Source: an uncultured Oscillospiraceae bacterium (GTDB lineage: Bacteria; Bacillota; Clostridia; Oscillospirales; Oscillospiraceae). Taken from it: a stretch of DNA of 38,188 bases. The notes beneath the pieces are model-generated. The model was not told the origin of the DNA. It worked only from the letters and a program-made list of their open reading frames with translations, and searched no databases. The position numbers and the translations under genes were made by a program. This document shows, in pieces, positions 1-6,777 of the stretch (its first letter is position 1; the number at the start of each line of letters is the position of its first letter). Location of the stretch: NCBI GenBank assembly GCA_947626495.1, contig CANQSJ010000022.1, forward strand, positions 1-38,188. Direction: 5' to 3'.

Positions 1-64
1 ATGGGAATCGAACCCACGTCCCCAGCTTGGAAGGCTGGTGCACTAGCCGTTGTGCTACGCCCGC
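1..64 (-). tRNA. tRNA-Gly (anticodon TCC), 3' end cut by window edge
   Basis: Read on the minus strand from position 64, the sequence gives a tRNA 5' acceptor strand GCGGGCG, a D arm, an anticodon stem CCAGC/GCTGG around the loop CTTCCAA (anticodon TCC, reads GGA glycine codons), and a T arm with TTCGATT. The window begins inside the gene, so the last acceptor bases are missing. The overlapping open frame on the plus strand is only a shadow. A well-formed promoter lies a few bases upstream (75-103). Confidence 0.93.
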
Positions 65-74
65 AAGCTAGGAA

Positions 75-103
75 ATTCTATCATTCTCCCGGGAAAAAGT
101 CAA
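75..103 (-). promoter_or_regulatory. promoter of tRNA-Gly
   Basis: On the minus strand, TTGACT (98-103) and TAGAAT (75-80) are separated by exactly 17 bases. The predicted start at about 68 would leave only a short leader before the tRNA 5' end at 64. Confidence 0.75.
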
Positions 104-121
104 TAGGTCCGGAAAGAAAAC

Positions 122-1324
122 TTAATTTTTTTCCGGCGGCTCCGGGGCCGTCTCCGGCGCGGCTTCCGCTGCGGCGGCCGCGGGCGCGGGGGCGCCCTCC
201 CGGCGCAGCAGGTGGATGACGCCGCTGTCGTCCAGGTTCTTGATGATGGCGCAGGCGATGGGCAGGCCCAGCAGACCGATGCCGCCGAAGAGCTTGGTGC
301 CCACCAGCATGGCGATCAGGGTGACCAGCGGGTGCAGGCCCACCTGGTGGCCCACCACACGGGGCTCCATGAACTGGCGGATGATGGTGATGACGATGTA
401 CAGGGCCAGCAGACCCAGTCCCTTGGCGATGCTGCCGGAGAGAAGGGTGATGATGCCCCAGGGGATGAGGATGAAGCCGGCGCCCACCACCGGGAAGATG
501 TCGAACACCGCGATGATCAGGGCCAGCAGAGGCGCCTGCTGCTGCCGCAAAAGCAGTAGCCCGACCAGCAGCTCGCAGAAGGTGACGCCCATGATGATGC
601 CGTAGCTCTTGCCGTATTTCAGCACCACGGAGACGAAGGTCTCCTTGGCCTTGACGGTCACGTGACGGGCCCGCGCGGGCAGCTGCCGGAGCAGGAAAGC
701 GGTCATTTTGTGGAAGTCGAGGGTCATGAACACCGTGGCGATCACGCAGATCAGGGTGCTCAGCAGCATGGAGGGCAGCTTCGTCACCAGGCCGGACACC
801 ACGCCCACCGCACGCATGGAGAAGCTGGTGACGGCGTTGCCGATGGAGGAGACGATGTTGGGGATGGCGGAGGTGACGATCTCGTAGGCGTCGGGGCCCA
901 GGCGCTCGGAAAAGTGCATGGCCCAGTCCATGGCGGACTGCAGCCAGGGCTCGATGTTGTTCCGGTACAGCTGGGGCAGAAAGACCACCAGATTCTGCAG
1001 CCCGGACACCGCGCTCACCGTCAGCACCGCCAGCAGCCCGCCCAGAACGGTGAAAAACAGCAGCAGGCAGATGATCGCGGCGATGGGGCGCTTCACGTGG
1101 CACTTCACCGTCATCCAGCGGATGAGCGGCGTCATGCACCAGGAGAAGAGGAATGCCAGGAAGAACGGCCAGATCAGACCCAGCACGTACTTCACCGTCA
1201 GCAGCACGATGGCGAGGATCAGAGCCACATAGACGACGTTTATGATGAAATTGCGGCGATGCTCGATGTTCGTGACAGATCCCTCCCTCCGGTTCGTGGA
1301 CAGATCATACCTCCGGCCGGTCAA
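122..1324 (-). CDS. ytvI: AI-2E/PerM-family permease, YtvI-like sporulation membrane protein
   Basis: Predicted polytopic membrane protein of up to 400 residues in the AI-2E exporter/PerM family. Hydrophobic segments lie near residues 25-65, 80-105, 185-205, 235-255, 265-300 and 305-375. The C-terminal block with EPRVVG and GLHPLVTL followed by a glycine-rich helix pair is typical of YtvI, a membrane protein of sporulating Firmicutes whose transport substrate is unknown. The tail is Ala/Pro/Glu-rich and low in complexity. The start is unclear: the longest frame begins with TTG at 1324 without a visible ribosome site, while a strong purine run (GGAGGGAGGG) precedes residue 18, an ACG codon at 1273, with no ATG, GTG or TTG in frame nearby. 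Family assignment is firm; the sporulation role is inferred from family resemblance and the neighbouring spoIIR. Confidence 0.85.
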   Translation of the reverse strand: MTGRRYDLSTNRREGSVTNIEHRRNFIINVVYVALILAIVLLTVKYVLGLIWPFFLAFLFSWCMTPLIRWMTVKCHVKRPIAAIICLLLFFTVLGGLLAVLTVSAVSGLQNLVVFLPQLYRNNIEPWLQSAMDWAMHFSERLGPDAYEIVTSAIPNIVSSIGNAVTSFSMRAVGVVSGLVTKLPSMLLSTLICVIATVFMTLDFHKMTAFLLRQLPARARHVTVKAKETFVSVVLKYGKSYGIIMGVTFCELLVGLLLLRQQQAPLLALIIAVFDIFPVVGAGFILIPWGIITLLSGSIAKGLGLLALYIVITIIRQFMEPRVVGHQVGLHPLVTLIAMLVGTKLFGGIGLLGLPIACAIIKNLDDSGVIHLLRREGAPAPAAAAAEAAPETAPEPPEKN

Positions 1325-1363
1325 GGGACCGGGCAGGAAACGGTAAAAATATCCTCTTGGTCC

Positions 1364-1392
1364 AGAATACCATTGGCCGGACGGGTTGTCAA
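1364..1392 (-). promoter_or_regulatory. promoter of the YtvI-like gene
   Basis: On the minus strand, TTGACA (1387-1392), a 17-base spacer ending in TGG, then TATTCT (1364-1369). The perfect -35, the TG extension and the spacing support a vegetative sigma-A promoter reading into the gene that ends at 122. Predicted transcript start is about 1357. Confidence 0.75.
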
Positions 1393-1411
1393 TGTGAGGG
1401 GGATTAATATT

Positions 1412-2029
1412 TTATGAACACCGCACGCCCTCCAGCCACCGGGCCAGGGCGCCCCACCACTCCACCAGCCGAAAGCGGATCACGTAGCCGGCGCCGTCCT
1501 GTGTGATGAGCGCCGCCTCGCCGTCAGGCAGGGCCTGGAAGGCGTCCTCCGTCGGCTCCGCCAGCGCCTCGGTGCACAGCGGCGGGAAGACCACGCACCA
1601 CCAGTTATGGCCCTGTCCCGCGCCCATGACCACCCGCAGGGACAGATACTCCCCCGCGGGCAGGGAGAAGGTGCCGTAATCCCGGGTGGGATACCGCTCC
1701 GTGCCCAGAGACACGGCCACGTCCCCCAGCGCCTCCAGATCCGGGATGCGGTCCCGGATCGCGTCCGCCGCATCCTCCCGGCTGGCACAGCCCTCCAGGG
1801 CGGGGGCGAGCAGGGCCAGCACCTGATCCCGCATTTCCAGTTTGGCGGCCTGGTCGGCCTGGGAGTCGGAGTTGGCGATCACGTGCAGCCGCACCAGACC
1901 GCCGGCCAGCTCCTCCTGGGTGCGGGCCGCCCAGACGCCGGCCAGGAAGAACAGGCACAGTGCCATCAGCAGCGCCGCCTCCCATTTTTTCAGTTCATAA
2001 GTACCCTTTGCTTTGGGGTGTATCCGCAT
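1412..2029 (-). CDS. spoIIR: stage II sporulation protein R
   Basis: SpoIIR is the secreted forespore signal that triggers SpoIIGA to process pro-sigma-E in the mother cell. The 205-residue protein has an N-terminal hydrophobic segment (about residues 16-36) for export. It carries family hallmarks: RLHVIANSDS followed by a DQ...KLEMRDQV stretch, and NWWCVVFPPLC in the C-terminal half. The start was set at the ATG at 2027-2029, six bases after a GGTGAT ribosome site. A longer in-frame start at 2104 would run into repeat DNA (2071 onward) and add 25 unrelated residues. A hairpin covers the ribosome site (2036-2062). An extended -10 (TGGTATAAT) at the edge of the upstream repeat could drive the gene, although the family is normally under sigma-F; no clear sigma-F site was recognised. 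Confidence 0.93.
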   Translation of the reverse strand: MRIHPKAKGTYELKKWEAALLMALCLFFLAGVWAARTQEELAGGLVRLHVIANSDSQADQAAKLEMRDQVLALLAPALEGCASREDAADAIRDRIPDLEALGDVAVSLGTERYPTRDYGTFSLPAGEYLSLRVVMGAGQGHNWWCVVFPPLCTEALAEPTEDAFQALPDGEAALITQDGAGYVIRFRLVEWWGALARWLEGVRCS

Positions 2030-2035
2030 AAAAAC

Positions 2036-2062
2036 ATCACCGACGGGATTATCGCCGGTGAT
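2036..2062 (-). promoter_or_regulatory. hairpin enclosing the spoIIR ribosome binding site
   Basis: On the minus strand ATCACCGGCG and CCGTCGGTGAT form a stem of about 10 pairs (one G-U) around a short AT-rich loop. The distal arm contains GGTGAT, which ends six bases before the spoIIR ATG, so the fold would hide the Shine-Dalgarno sequence. The stem is seen directly; translational control is an inference. Confidence 0.5.
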
Positions 2063-2070
2063 GGGATCAA

Positions 2071-2190
2071 TTATACCATGTCGGTTGCGCGGTTTCCGGC
2101 GCAAACTGGGAGCGCGACCGGTATCTTTTGGTATAATAGCGCGGAGCGTCTGTTATACCATGTTGGTCGTGCGGTTGCAGCGCAAGCAGG
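2071..2190 (-). repeat. palindromic repeat, locus A (one diverged unit plus a truncated unit)
   Basis: One unit of the repeat family described at 5018-5259, followed by a partial second unit. Unit 1 (2075-2156) is 82 bases: it matches the 77-base unit but carries a 4-base insertion in the left outer arm and an extra T. Its second hairpin, between GGTATAATAG (2130-2139) and CTGTTATACC, retains pairing through one G-U. The second unit (2157-2190) starts normally with GTCGTGC and a GCAA loop but decays after GCAAGCAGG. On the minus strand the gene-proximal edge reads TGGTATAAT (2070-2078), pointing at spoIIR. Confidence 0.85.
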
Positions 2191-2261
2191 GTTTTGGAGA
2201 TGTACTGCACTTATCTCGTCTGCTCTCTGTGCAAGAACGTCAGACCAAAACGGTTGTATGT

Positions 2262-2741
2262 TCATTCTATCGCCTTACCAAAAATTCGCTCTCCGACTGA
2301 TGATGTACGAGAGAATTCAAACCCATTACGGAAATAAAAGCGTTCAGCCTTTTCAGCAGGATTAGTCTCTATATACTTTGCGCCCAATGATCGAAGATGG
2401 TTTTCGACGATTCGACATACAGCAGAACCAACACCGGAGCTTCTACGCTCTCTACATACATAGAAGTTGTTGATAAAGCCCTTGTTGCGTTCCTCATTAT
2501 ACGAATAGGTGATCAATCCAACGCAAACTTCATTTTCTACGATCCGCATAACAAAATACGGATCATGTTCTCGAAGCGTCTGCCCGATCATTTCCGCGTT
2601 CAGTTCATCATTGTGAAGATCGTCGATCTCCTCTTGATATTCTTCTTCGCCGCACACTTCGCTCAGAAACGTACTGAACAAATCATAGAAATCATCCCAT
2701 TCGTCTTTTTTCTGTAAATCAAATCGTATCAGTTTGATCAT
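2262..2741 (-). CDS. GNAT-family N-acetyltransferase
   Basis: The 159-residue protein resembles a single-domain GNAT acetyltransferase, transferring an acetyl group from acetyl-CoA to an unknown amine. The acetyl-CoA loop RRSSGVGSAV follows the strand NNFYVC, and the end of the domain has AEKAERFYFRNGF, the usual conserved C-terminal strand and helix. The DNA is clearly more AT-rich than its neighbours and uses many A/T-ending codons, which suggests recent acquisition. Its ATG lies 3 bases after the stop codon of a truncated reading frame (2745-2900), as if the two were once coupled. No terminator or own promoter is obvious. Substrate cannot be predicted. Confidence 0.85.
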   Translation of the reverse strand: MIKLIRFDLQKKDEWDDFYDLFSTFLSEVCGEEEYQEEIDDLHNDELNAEMIGQTLREHDPYFVMRIVENEVCVGLITYSYNEERNKGFINNFYVCRERRSSGVGSAVCRIVENHLRSLGAKYIETNPAEKAERFYFRNGFEFSRTSSVGERIFGKAIE

Positions 2742-2744
2742 AGC

Positions 2745-2900
2745 CTATACCAATTCGTTCAAATAAGAAATCAGATCATAGGGGAATTTGTTATTCATTG
2801 CATCGGCTGTCAGCACTCGAACTGCATATTCCTCAAAGACATTTCGTCTGCCTGCATTATCACCGGATAAATAATAGGATCCATCAACTGAATCATTGTT
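2745..2900 (-). pseudogene. remnant: C-terminal 51 codons of an unidentified AT-rich gene
   Basis: Immediately after the ispE stop, the same minus-strand frame stays open for 51 codons and ends at TAG (2745-2747), 3 bases before the GNAT start. The peptide contains GDNAGRRNVFEEYAV and ends FPYDLISYLNELV, which looks like a real soluble protein end, but there is no start codon or ribosome site. The AT-rich composition matches the GNAT gene, not ispE. It is best read as the tail of a gene whose 5' part was lost at the ispE junction. I do not recognise the family. Confidence 0.45.
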
Positions 2901-3755
2901 TTACGCCTGCCCGCCGGACCAGGGGCGGGTGAGCCAGCACTCCTGATACTGCCCGGCCAGCGCCTCCCAGGCCCGGCGGGCGGCCTCGCCGTCGTCAAAC
3001 AGGCCGAACACGGTGCTGCCGCTGCCGGTCATGGCCGCGCCCAGGGCGCCCATCTCCGTGAGGGCGCTCTTGATGGCGGCGATGCCGCTGCCCCGCCGGC
3101 CCAGCACGTCCTCGAACACGTTGAAGCTCCGCCGGGCCACCCCGGCCAGGTCGCCCTCCTCCAGCGCGGCGATCATCCCGGCGGTGTCCGGATGCAGTCG
3201 GCTCCGCCGCCGGTCGATCCGGGCGAACAGCTCCGGGGTGGAGATGGAGAAGGCGGGCTTGCACAGCACGATGGCGCATGCCGGCAGGGAGGGGAGGGGC
3301 GTGAGCTTTTCCCCCCGGCCCTCCGCCAGAGCGGCGCCCTCCGTCACGCAAAAGGGCACGTCGCTGCCCACCTGGGCGCCCAGCTCCGCCAGCGCCTGCA
3401 GGGAGAGGCCCCGGCCGGTGAGGGCGTTGAGAGCCCGGAGCACGGCGGCCGCGTCGGCGCTGCCGCCGCCCATCCCGGCGCACACCGGGATCCGCTTGAC
3501 CACGCGGATGTTTGCGCCCAGGCCGGTGCCCTCCAGGAACAGGCGCGCGGCCTTCACGGCCAGGTTCCGGCCGTCCGCGGGCAGATAGGACTGGCCGGGA
3601 TCGATGGTGAAGCTGCCGTCGCGGGTCAGCTCCACATCCAGGTCGTCGCCGAAGGCCACCGTGTGCATCACGGAGCGCAGGGCGTGGTATCCGTCCTCTC
3701 CGCGGCCCAGCACGTCCAGGGACAGGTTCAGTTTTCCATGGGCTGTTACAATCAT
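2901..3755 (-). CDS. ispE: 4-diphosphocytidyl-2-C-methyl-D-erythritol kinase
   Basis: IspE phosphorylates CDP-methylerythritol with ATP in the non-mevalonate (MEP) isoprenoid pathway. The 284-residue length is normal. It is a GHMP kinase: the N-terminal lysine (K8) in AHGKLNLSL, the phosphate-binding glycine loop PVCAGMGGGSADAA (residues 90-103), GSDVPF (130-135) with the catalytic aspartate, and the C-terminal motif MTGSGSTVFGLF. The start ATG overlaps the stop of apgM by four bases (ATGA), so the two genes are translationally coupled. Downstream the sequence passes abruptly into AT-rich DNA. Confidence 0.96.
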   Translation of the reverse strand: MIVTAHGKLNLSLDVLGRGEDGYHALRSVMHTVAFGDDLDVELTRDGSFTIDPGQSYLPADGRNLAVKAARLFLEGTGLGANIRVVKRIPVCAGMGGGSADAAAVLRALNALTGRGLSLQALAELGAQVGSDVPFCVTEGAALAEGRGEKLTPLPSLPACAIVLCKPAFSISTPELFARIDRRRSRLHPDTAGMIAALEEGDLAGVARRSFNVFEDVLGRRGSGIAAIKSALTEMGALGAAMTGSGSTVFGLFDDGEAARRAWEALAGQYQECWLTRPWSGGQA

Positions 3756-4984
3756 TTCTCAAATAGTATATCCAAAAGTTTCGTTCCCTCCGGCAGGAAC
3801 AGTCCGGTCTTCAGACCGTTTTTTTCCGTATAGCTCAGACCGGAGCACTCCCGCTCCCGGCTGTCGTAGATGAGGAAGGGCACCGGGTCGCCGTCGTGGG
3901 CCCGGTTGGCGGTGAGGGTCTTGTGGTCGGACAGCAGCAGGATCCGGAAGTCCTCCCCCGTGGAGCGCAGATACTCCACGATGGGCCCGGTCTCCCGGCT
4001 GGACAGCCACTCGATGGACTGAAGCTTGCCCGGGGTGTCCCCGTTGTGGGTGCACTCGTCCGGCGCCTCGATGTGCAGCGCGGCAAAATCGCAGCGGGAG
4101 AGGATCTCGATGGTCTTTTGGCACTTGCCGTCCCAGTTGGTGTCGATCTCCCCGGTGACGCCCTCCACCAGCGGGGCGGGCAGACCGGAAAGCCGGGCGA
4201 TGCCCCGGACCAGGGGCACGGCGGAGACCACCTCGCCGGTGTGGCCGTATTTTTCTGCGAAGTCCGGCAGCAGGGCGGCGGTGCCCTCCGCCCAGAACCA
4301 GATGCCGTTGGCGGGCAGCTTTCCCGCCGCCCGGCGGGCCTGGTTCAGCGGGTGGCGGTCCAAAAACCGGAACGCCTCCTCCTGCAGCCGGCCCAGCTTC
4401 TCCGCCACGGCGCAGCCGGAGGGAGCCAGCGGCCCGATCTGCTCGCCCAGGTGGTCGTGGGGCGGGATGAGGCGGATGCCGGCGATGTCCGCGTGGTGCA
4501 TGACCGCAAAATGGCGGAAGGAGGAACCGGGATTGATCTCGATGTCGTATTCCTTTGCCAGCGCGGCGAACGCCGGACTGGCCCACAGCTCGGTGATGAG
4601 CCGGTCGGCCGTCTCGCCGTCGATGGAGCCGGCGCTGTGGGAGAGGATCCGCCGCTGCCCGTAGGGCATGTCGCCGTCCTCCAGGGCCACCATGTTGCAC
4701 CGGCAGGCCATGTCCCCGTCGGCCAGTGCGATGCCCTGGGCGGCGGCCTCCAGCGGTCCCCGGCCGTGGTAATAGGCCAGGGGCGAGGCCCCGAAAATGG
4801 ACATGATGGCCGTGGCGCTGCCCGGCTCGAATTCCTTGGGGCAGTTGACCACGCTGCCCAGCAGTCCCCGGCGGCTCAGATCGTCGATGACGGGCTTGTC
4901 CGCCACCTCCAGGGGGGTCTTGTCTCCCAGCGCGGGCACGGGATTGTCCGCCATGCCGTCGCCGATGATCAGAAGATACTTCAT
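3752..4984 (-). CDS. apgM: cofactor-independent phosphoglycerate mutase, archaeal (ApgM) type
   Basis: A 410-residue member of the alkaline-phosphatase superfamily, ApgM branch. These proteins interconvert 3- and 2-phosphoglycerate; the same family in bacteria has also been proposed to be a homoserine kinase, so substrate is not certain. Visible metal-site motifs are LIIGDGMADNP at the N-terminus (D9), HIEAPDECTHNGD near residue 300 and LLLSDHKTLT near residue 350. The ATG at 4984 was chosen because GAGGAG lies 7-8 bases upstream; the open frame continues to 5071 only because it runs into the 77-base repeat array. The gene is followed by ispE with a 4-base overlap. An extended -10 (TGGTAAAAT, 5019-5027) at the repeat edge is the best promoter candidate. 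Confidence 0.9.
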   Translation of the reverse strand: MKYLLIIGDGMADNPVPALGDKTPLEVADKPVIDDLSRRGLLGSVVNCPKEFEPGSATAIMSIFGASPLAYYHGRGPLEAAAQGIALADGDMACRCNMVALEDGDMPYGQRRILSHSAGSIDGETADRLITELWASPAFAALAKEYDIEINPGSSFRHFAVMHHADIAGIRLIPPHDHLGEQIGPLAPSGCAVAEKLGRLQEEAFRFLDRHPLNQARRAAGKLPANGIWFWAEGTAALLPDFAEKYGHTGEVVSAVPLVRGIARLSGLPAPLVEGVTGEIDTNWDGKCQKTIEILSRCDFAALHIEAPDECTHNGDTPGKLQSIEWLSSRETGPIVEYLRSTGEDFRILLLSDHKTLTANRAHDGDPVPFLIYDSRERECSGLSYTEKNGLKTGLFLPEGTKLLDILFEK

Positions 4985-5017
4985 TGTGCGCTCCTCTTTT
5001 CTGGATTCACGGTTGGT

Positions 5018-5259
5018 TATTTTACCATGTCGCGCGGTTCCGGCGCAAGCCGGGAGCGCGACTGGTATCATTTGGTATAACAGCGCTCTGCGTCTGTTTT
5101 ACCATGTCGCGCGGTTCCGGCGCAAGCCGGGAGCGCGACCGGTATCGTTTGGTATAACAGAGCTCTTCGTCTGTTATACCATGTCGCGCGGTTCCGGCGC
5201 AAGCCGGGAGCGCGACCGGTATTATTTGGTATAACAGAACTCTTTGTCTGTTATACCAC
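5018..5259 (-). repeat. tandem palindromic repeat array, locus B: three 77-bp units
   Basis: Three units start at 5024, 5101 and 5178, and the same edge recurs at 5255, giving an exact 77-base period. Each unit holds two structures. The first is a nested hairpin: outer arms GTCGCGC/GCGCGAC (5029-5035 with 5056-5062), internal loop GGTT/GA, inner stem CCGGC/GCCGG and a GCAA tetraloop (5045-5048), with TACC/GGTA able to extend it. The second is GGTATAACAG paired to CTGTTATACC around a variable 10-base loop. Units differ mostly in that loop and in single bases. On the minus strand the edge next to apgM reads TTGCGC, 18 bases, TAAAAT, preceded by TGG. Confidence 0.95.
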
Positions 5260-5279
5260 GGTTCCTGTCGCGGGGCAAC

Positions 5280-5307
5280 AAAAAACCGCCGGAACTTTGT
5301 CCGGCGG
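5280..5307 (-). terminator. intrinsic terminator of the DUF1622 gene
   Basis: On the minus strand an 8-base stem (CCGCCGGA with TCCGGCGG) is followed by six T residues. It lies 12 bases past the stop codon of the gene at 5320-5745. Confidence 0.88.
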
Positions 5308-5319
5308 CTGTAGGTGAAA

Positions 5320-5745
5320 CTATGGTTTCTCCGGTGATTTCTCCGGGGGCTTTCCCGGGTGCAGTCTCTTGCGGCTGAGAACGGAGGCGGGATCGTCCGA
5401 CAGACTCTTGTACAGCGCCTCGATCTTGGCCTCCTTGGTGATCTCCCAGTAGATCAGCGCCGCCACAAGACCCCGCAGGAGAATGATGACGAAGATGCTC
5501 ACCAGCTCCGCCGTCTCCGTGGCGATCACTGTGCGCAGCACCTCGCCGCCCATTTTGAAGGCCAGGGCCAGCAGGATGCCCTCGGAGAGGGTGGTGCGCA
5601 CGTCGGGGGAGCGCTTGATCCACTTGCGGATGCTGACGATGGCGGTGGCCAGCAGCACCAGTACGCCAAAGGACTCCAGGATCAGGATGCCCCATTCCAC
5701 GATGTAGTGGAAGAGAGCCTGGGAATTGCTCAAAACAGCTGCCAT
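5320..5745 (-). CDS. DUF1622-family membrane protein
   Basis: A 141-residue protein of unknown function that fits the DUF1622 family. Hydrophobic helices lie at about residues 12-38 and, in the second half, at 80-100, with the conserved stretch GGEVLRTVIATET between them and a helix IVILLRGLVAALIYWEI. The C-terminus is charged and Pro/Lys-rich. The ATG at 5745 has AGGAGG about 9 bases upstream; an ATG eight bases earlier is out of frame and too close to that site. It has its own promoter (5776-5804) and terminator, so it is probably monocistronic. Role unknown. Confidence 0.82.
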   Translation of the reverse strand: MAAVLSNSQALFHYIVEWGILILESFGVLVLLATAIVSIRKWIKRSPDVRTTLSEGILLALAFKMGGEVLRTVIATETAELVSIFVIILLRGLVAALIYWEITKEAKIEALYKSLSDDPASVLSRKRLHPGKPPEKSPEKP

Positions 5746-5775
5746 TGACCATCGCCTCCTGTCTTATTTTATACA

Positions 5776-5804
5776 ATTTTACTATATCGGCAGGAGGATG
5801 TCAA
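5776..5804 (-). promoter_or_regulatory. promoter of the DUF1622 gene
   Basis: On the minus strand TTGACA (5799-5804), a 17-base spacer, then TAAAAT (5776-5781). It sits between the stop of the GNAT-Nudix gene and the DUF1622 start, so the latter is independently transcribed. Confidence 0.8.
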
Positions 5805-5817
5805 TAGTTTGCCGGGC

Positions 5818-6681
5818 TCAGATCTCCGCGCCGCCGGCCTCCATGGCCGCCAGATAGTCCCGGGCAGCGGTGAGCACGCGCCTGTCGTCGGCGTAGGTGA
5901 GGCTGTCCAGCGCCTGGTCAAAGGGGAGAAAATGCACCTGGCGGATCTCCTCGGGCTGGGGCACGGCGTCCGTGCTCTCCGTCCGGGCCAGGAAAAAGAC
6001 GACGGTTTTCACCCGGTCGGCAAAGGCGCTGTAGCGGGATATGGCCCGGAAGTCCCCCACGAAGGTCACGTCCAGGCCGGTCTCCTCCCGGATCTCCCGG
6101 CGGGCGGTCTGGCGCTCGTCCTCGCCGGGTTCCATGTGGCCCTTGCACAGGGCGGTATGGCCCTTGTGGGTGGTCTCGGTCAGCCACAGGGTCCGGCCGT
6201 CCCGGCGGGCGAAGATGGCCGCGCCGCAGCAGCGCTCGTCCAGCCGCAGCTCCCGCCCGGGATAGCAGACCAGCCGCACCGCGCCGTCCGCGCCCTCCCC
6301 GTCGGTGGAGAAGCCCATCTGCGCAAAAAACCGGCGGGCCTTATCCGCCGTCTCCGGCACATAGAGACACACCCTGTCCGCGCCCAGCGAGGTCATGTCC
6401 CGCAGCGCCGCGGACAGCATCCACCGGCCCAGCCGCCGGCCGTGATAGGCCGGCAGCAGATACAGCGCCGTCAGCTCGCTCCAGCCGGCACTATCCGTCC
6501 CGCCGGCGGGGCCGTAGCCGACCGCGCCCACCGCCTGTCCGCCGTCCCGGAGGACGAGGACCTGCCCGCCGGGGACCACCGGCCGGAGCCGGCAGTGGGG
6601 ATACGCCCGGCACAGCGGGGCAAGGTCGTCGGAGGGCGTCAGGGGAGACAACGTGATAGAAACAGGATTATGGGCATGCAT
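5818..6681 (-). CDS. GNAT acetyltransferase-Nudix hydrolase fusion
   Basis: A 287-residue two-domain protein. Residues about 5-145 are GNAT-like: SELTALYLLPAYHGRRLGRWML aligns with the acetyl-CoA loop region, but its glycine pattern is altered (HGRRLG where RGxGxG is usual), so CoA binding may be weakened. Residues about 150-287 are a Nudix domain with an intact box: G181, E187, R195-E196, E199-E200 and G202. This domain should hydrolyse a nucleoside diphosphate linked to another group. Start chosen at the ATG at 6681, with GGAGG upstream; the frame extends further only through the rplL terminator. No separate promoter is seen, so expression may come from readthrough of rplJL. Substrate unknown. 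Confidence 0.85.
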   Translation of the reverse strand: MHAHNPVSITLSPLTPSDDLAPLCRAYPHCRLRPVVPGGQVLVLRDGGQAVGAVGYGPAGGTDSAGWSELTALYLLPAYHGRRLGRWMLSAALRDMTSLGADRVCLYVPETADKARRFFAQMGFSTDGEGADGAVRLVCYPGRELRLDERCCGAAIFARRDGRTLWLTETTHKGHTALCKGHMEPGEDERQTARREIREETGLDVTFVGDFRAISRYSAFADRVKTVVFFLARTESTDAVPQPEEIRQVHFLPFDQALDSLTYADDRRVLTAARDYLAAMEAGGAEI

Positions 6682-6703
6682 GGTACCGCCTCCGATGCTT
6701 TGG

Positions 6704-6740
6704 AAAATGCAAAAGGGCCCGGCTCTCCGGAGCCGGGCCC
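6704..6740 (-). terminator. terminator of the rplJL operon
   Basis: On the minus strand GGGCCCGGCTC and GAGCCGGGCCC form a perfect 11-pair stem with a 4-base loop (6715-6740), followed by TTTTGCATTTT. The interrupted T run may let some transcription pass into the GNAT-Nudix gene. Confidence 0.85.
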
Positions 6741-6777
6741 CTGCGGGGCCGAGACCCCTCAAAAGCGCGATATGGAA

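Noticed and set aside
1-219. 72-residue open frame at the left edge
   Set aside because: It covers the tRNA-Gly gene, its promoter and the end of the YtvI-like gene on the wrong strand.
4797-5234. Open frame through the repeat array encoding a repetitive small protein
   Set aside because: The repeats read as short arginine/glycine-rich peptides in several frames only because 77 bases drift in phase; there is no ribosome site, and the frame lies antisense to apgM.
5018-5259. CRISPR array
   Set aside because: Units are contiguous 77-base repeats with no unique spacers, and no cas genes are nearby.
5222-5776. 184-residue frame overlapping the DUF1622 gene
   Set aside because: Its ATG lies only one or two bases after the AGGAGG site, and it runs through the terminator and repeat; the alternative frame gives a proper membrane protein ending before the terminator.
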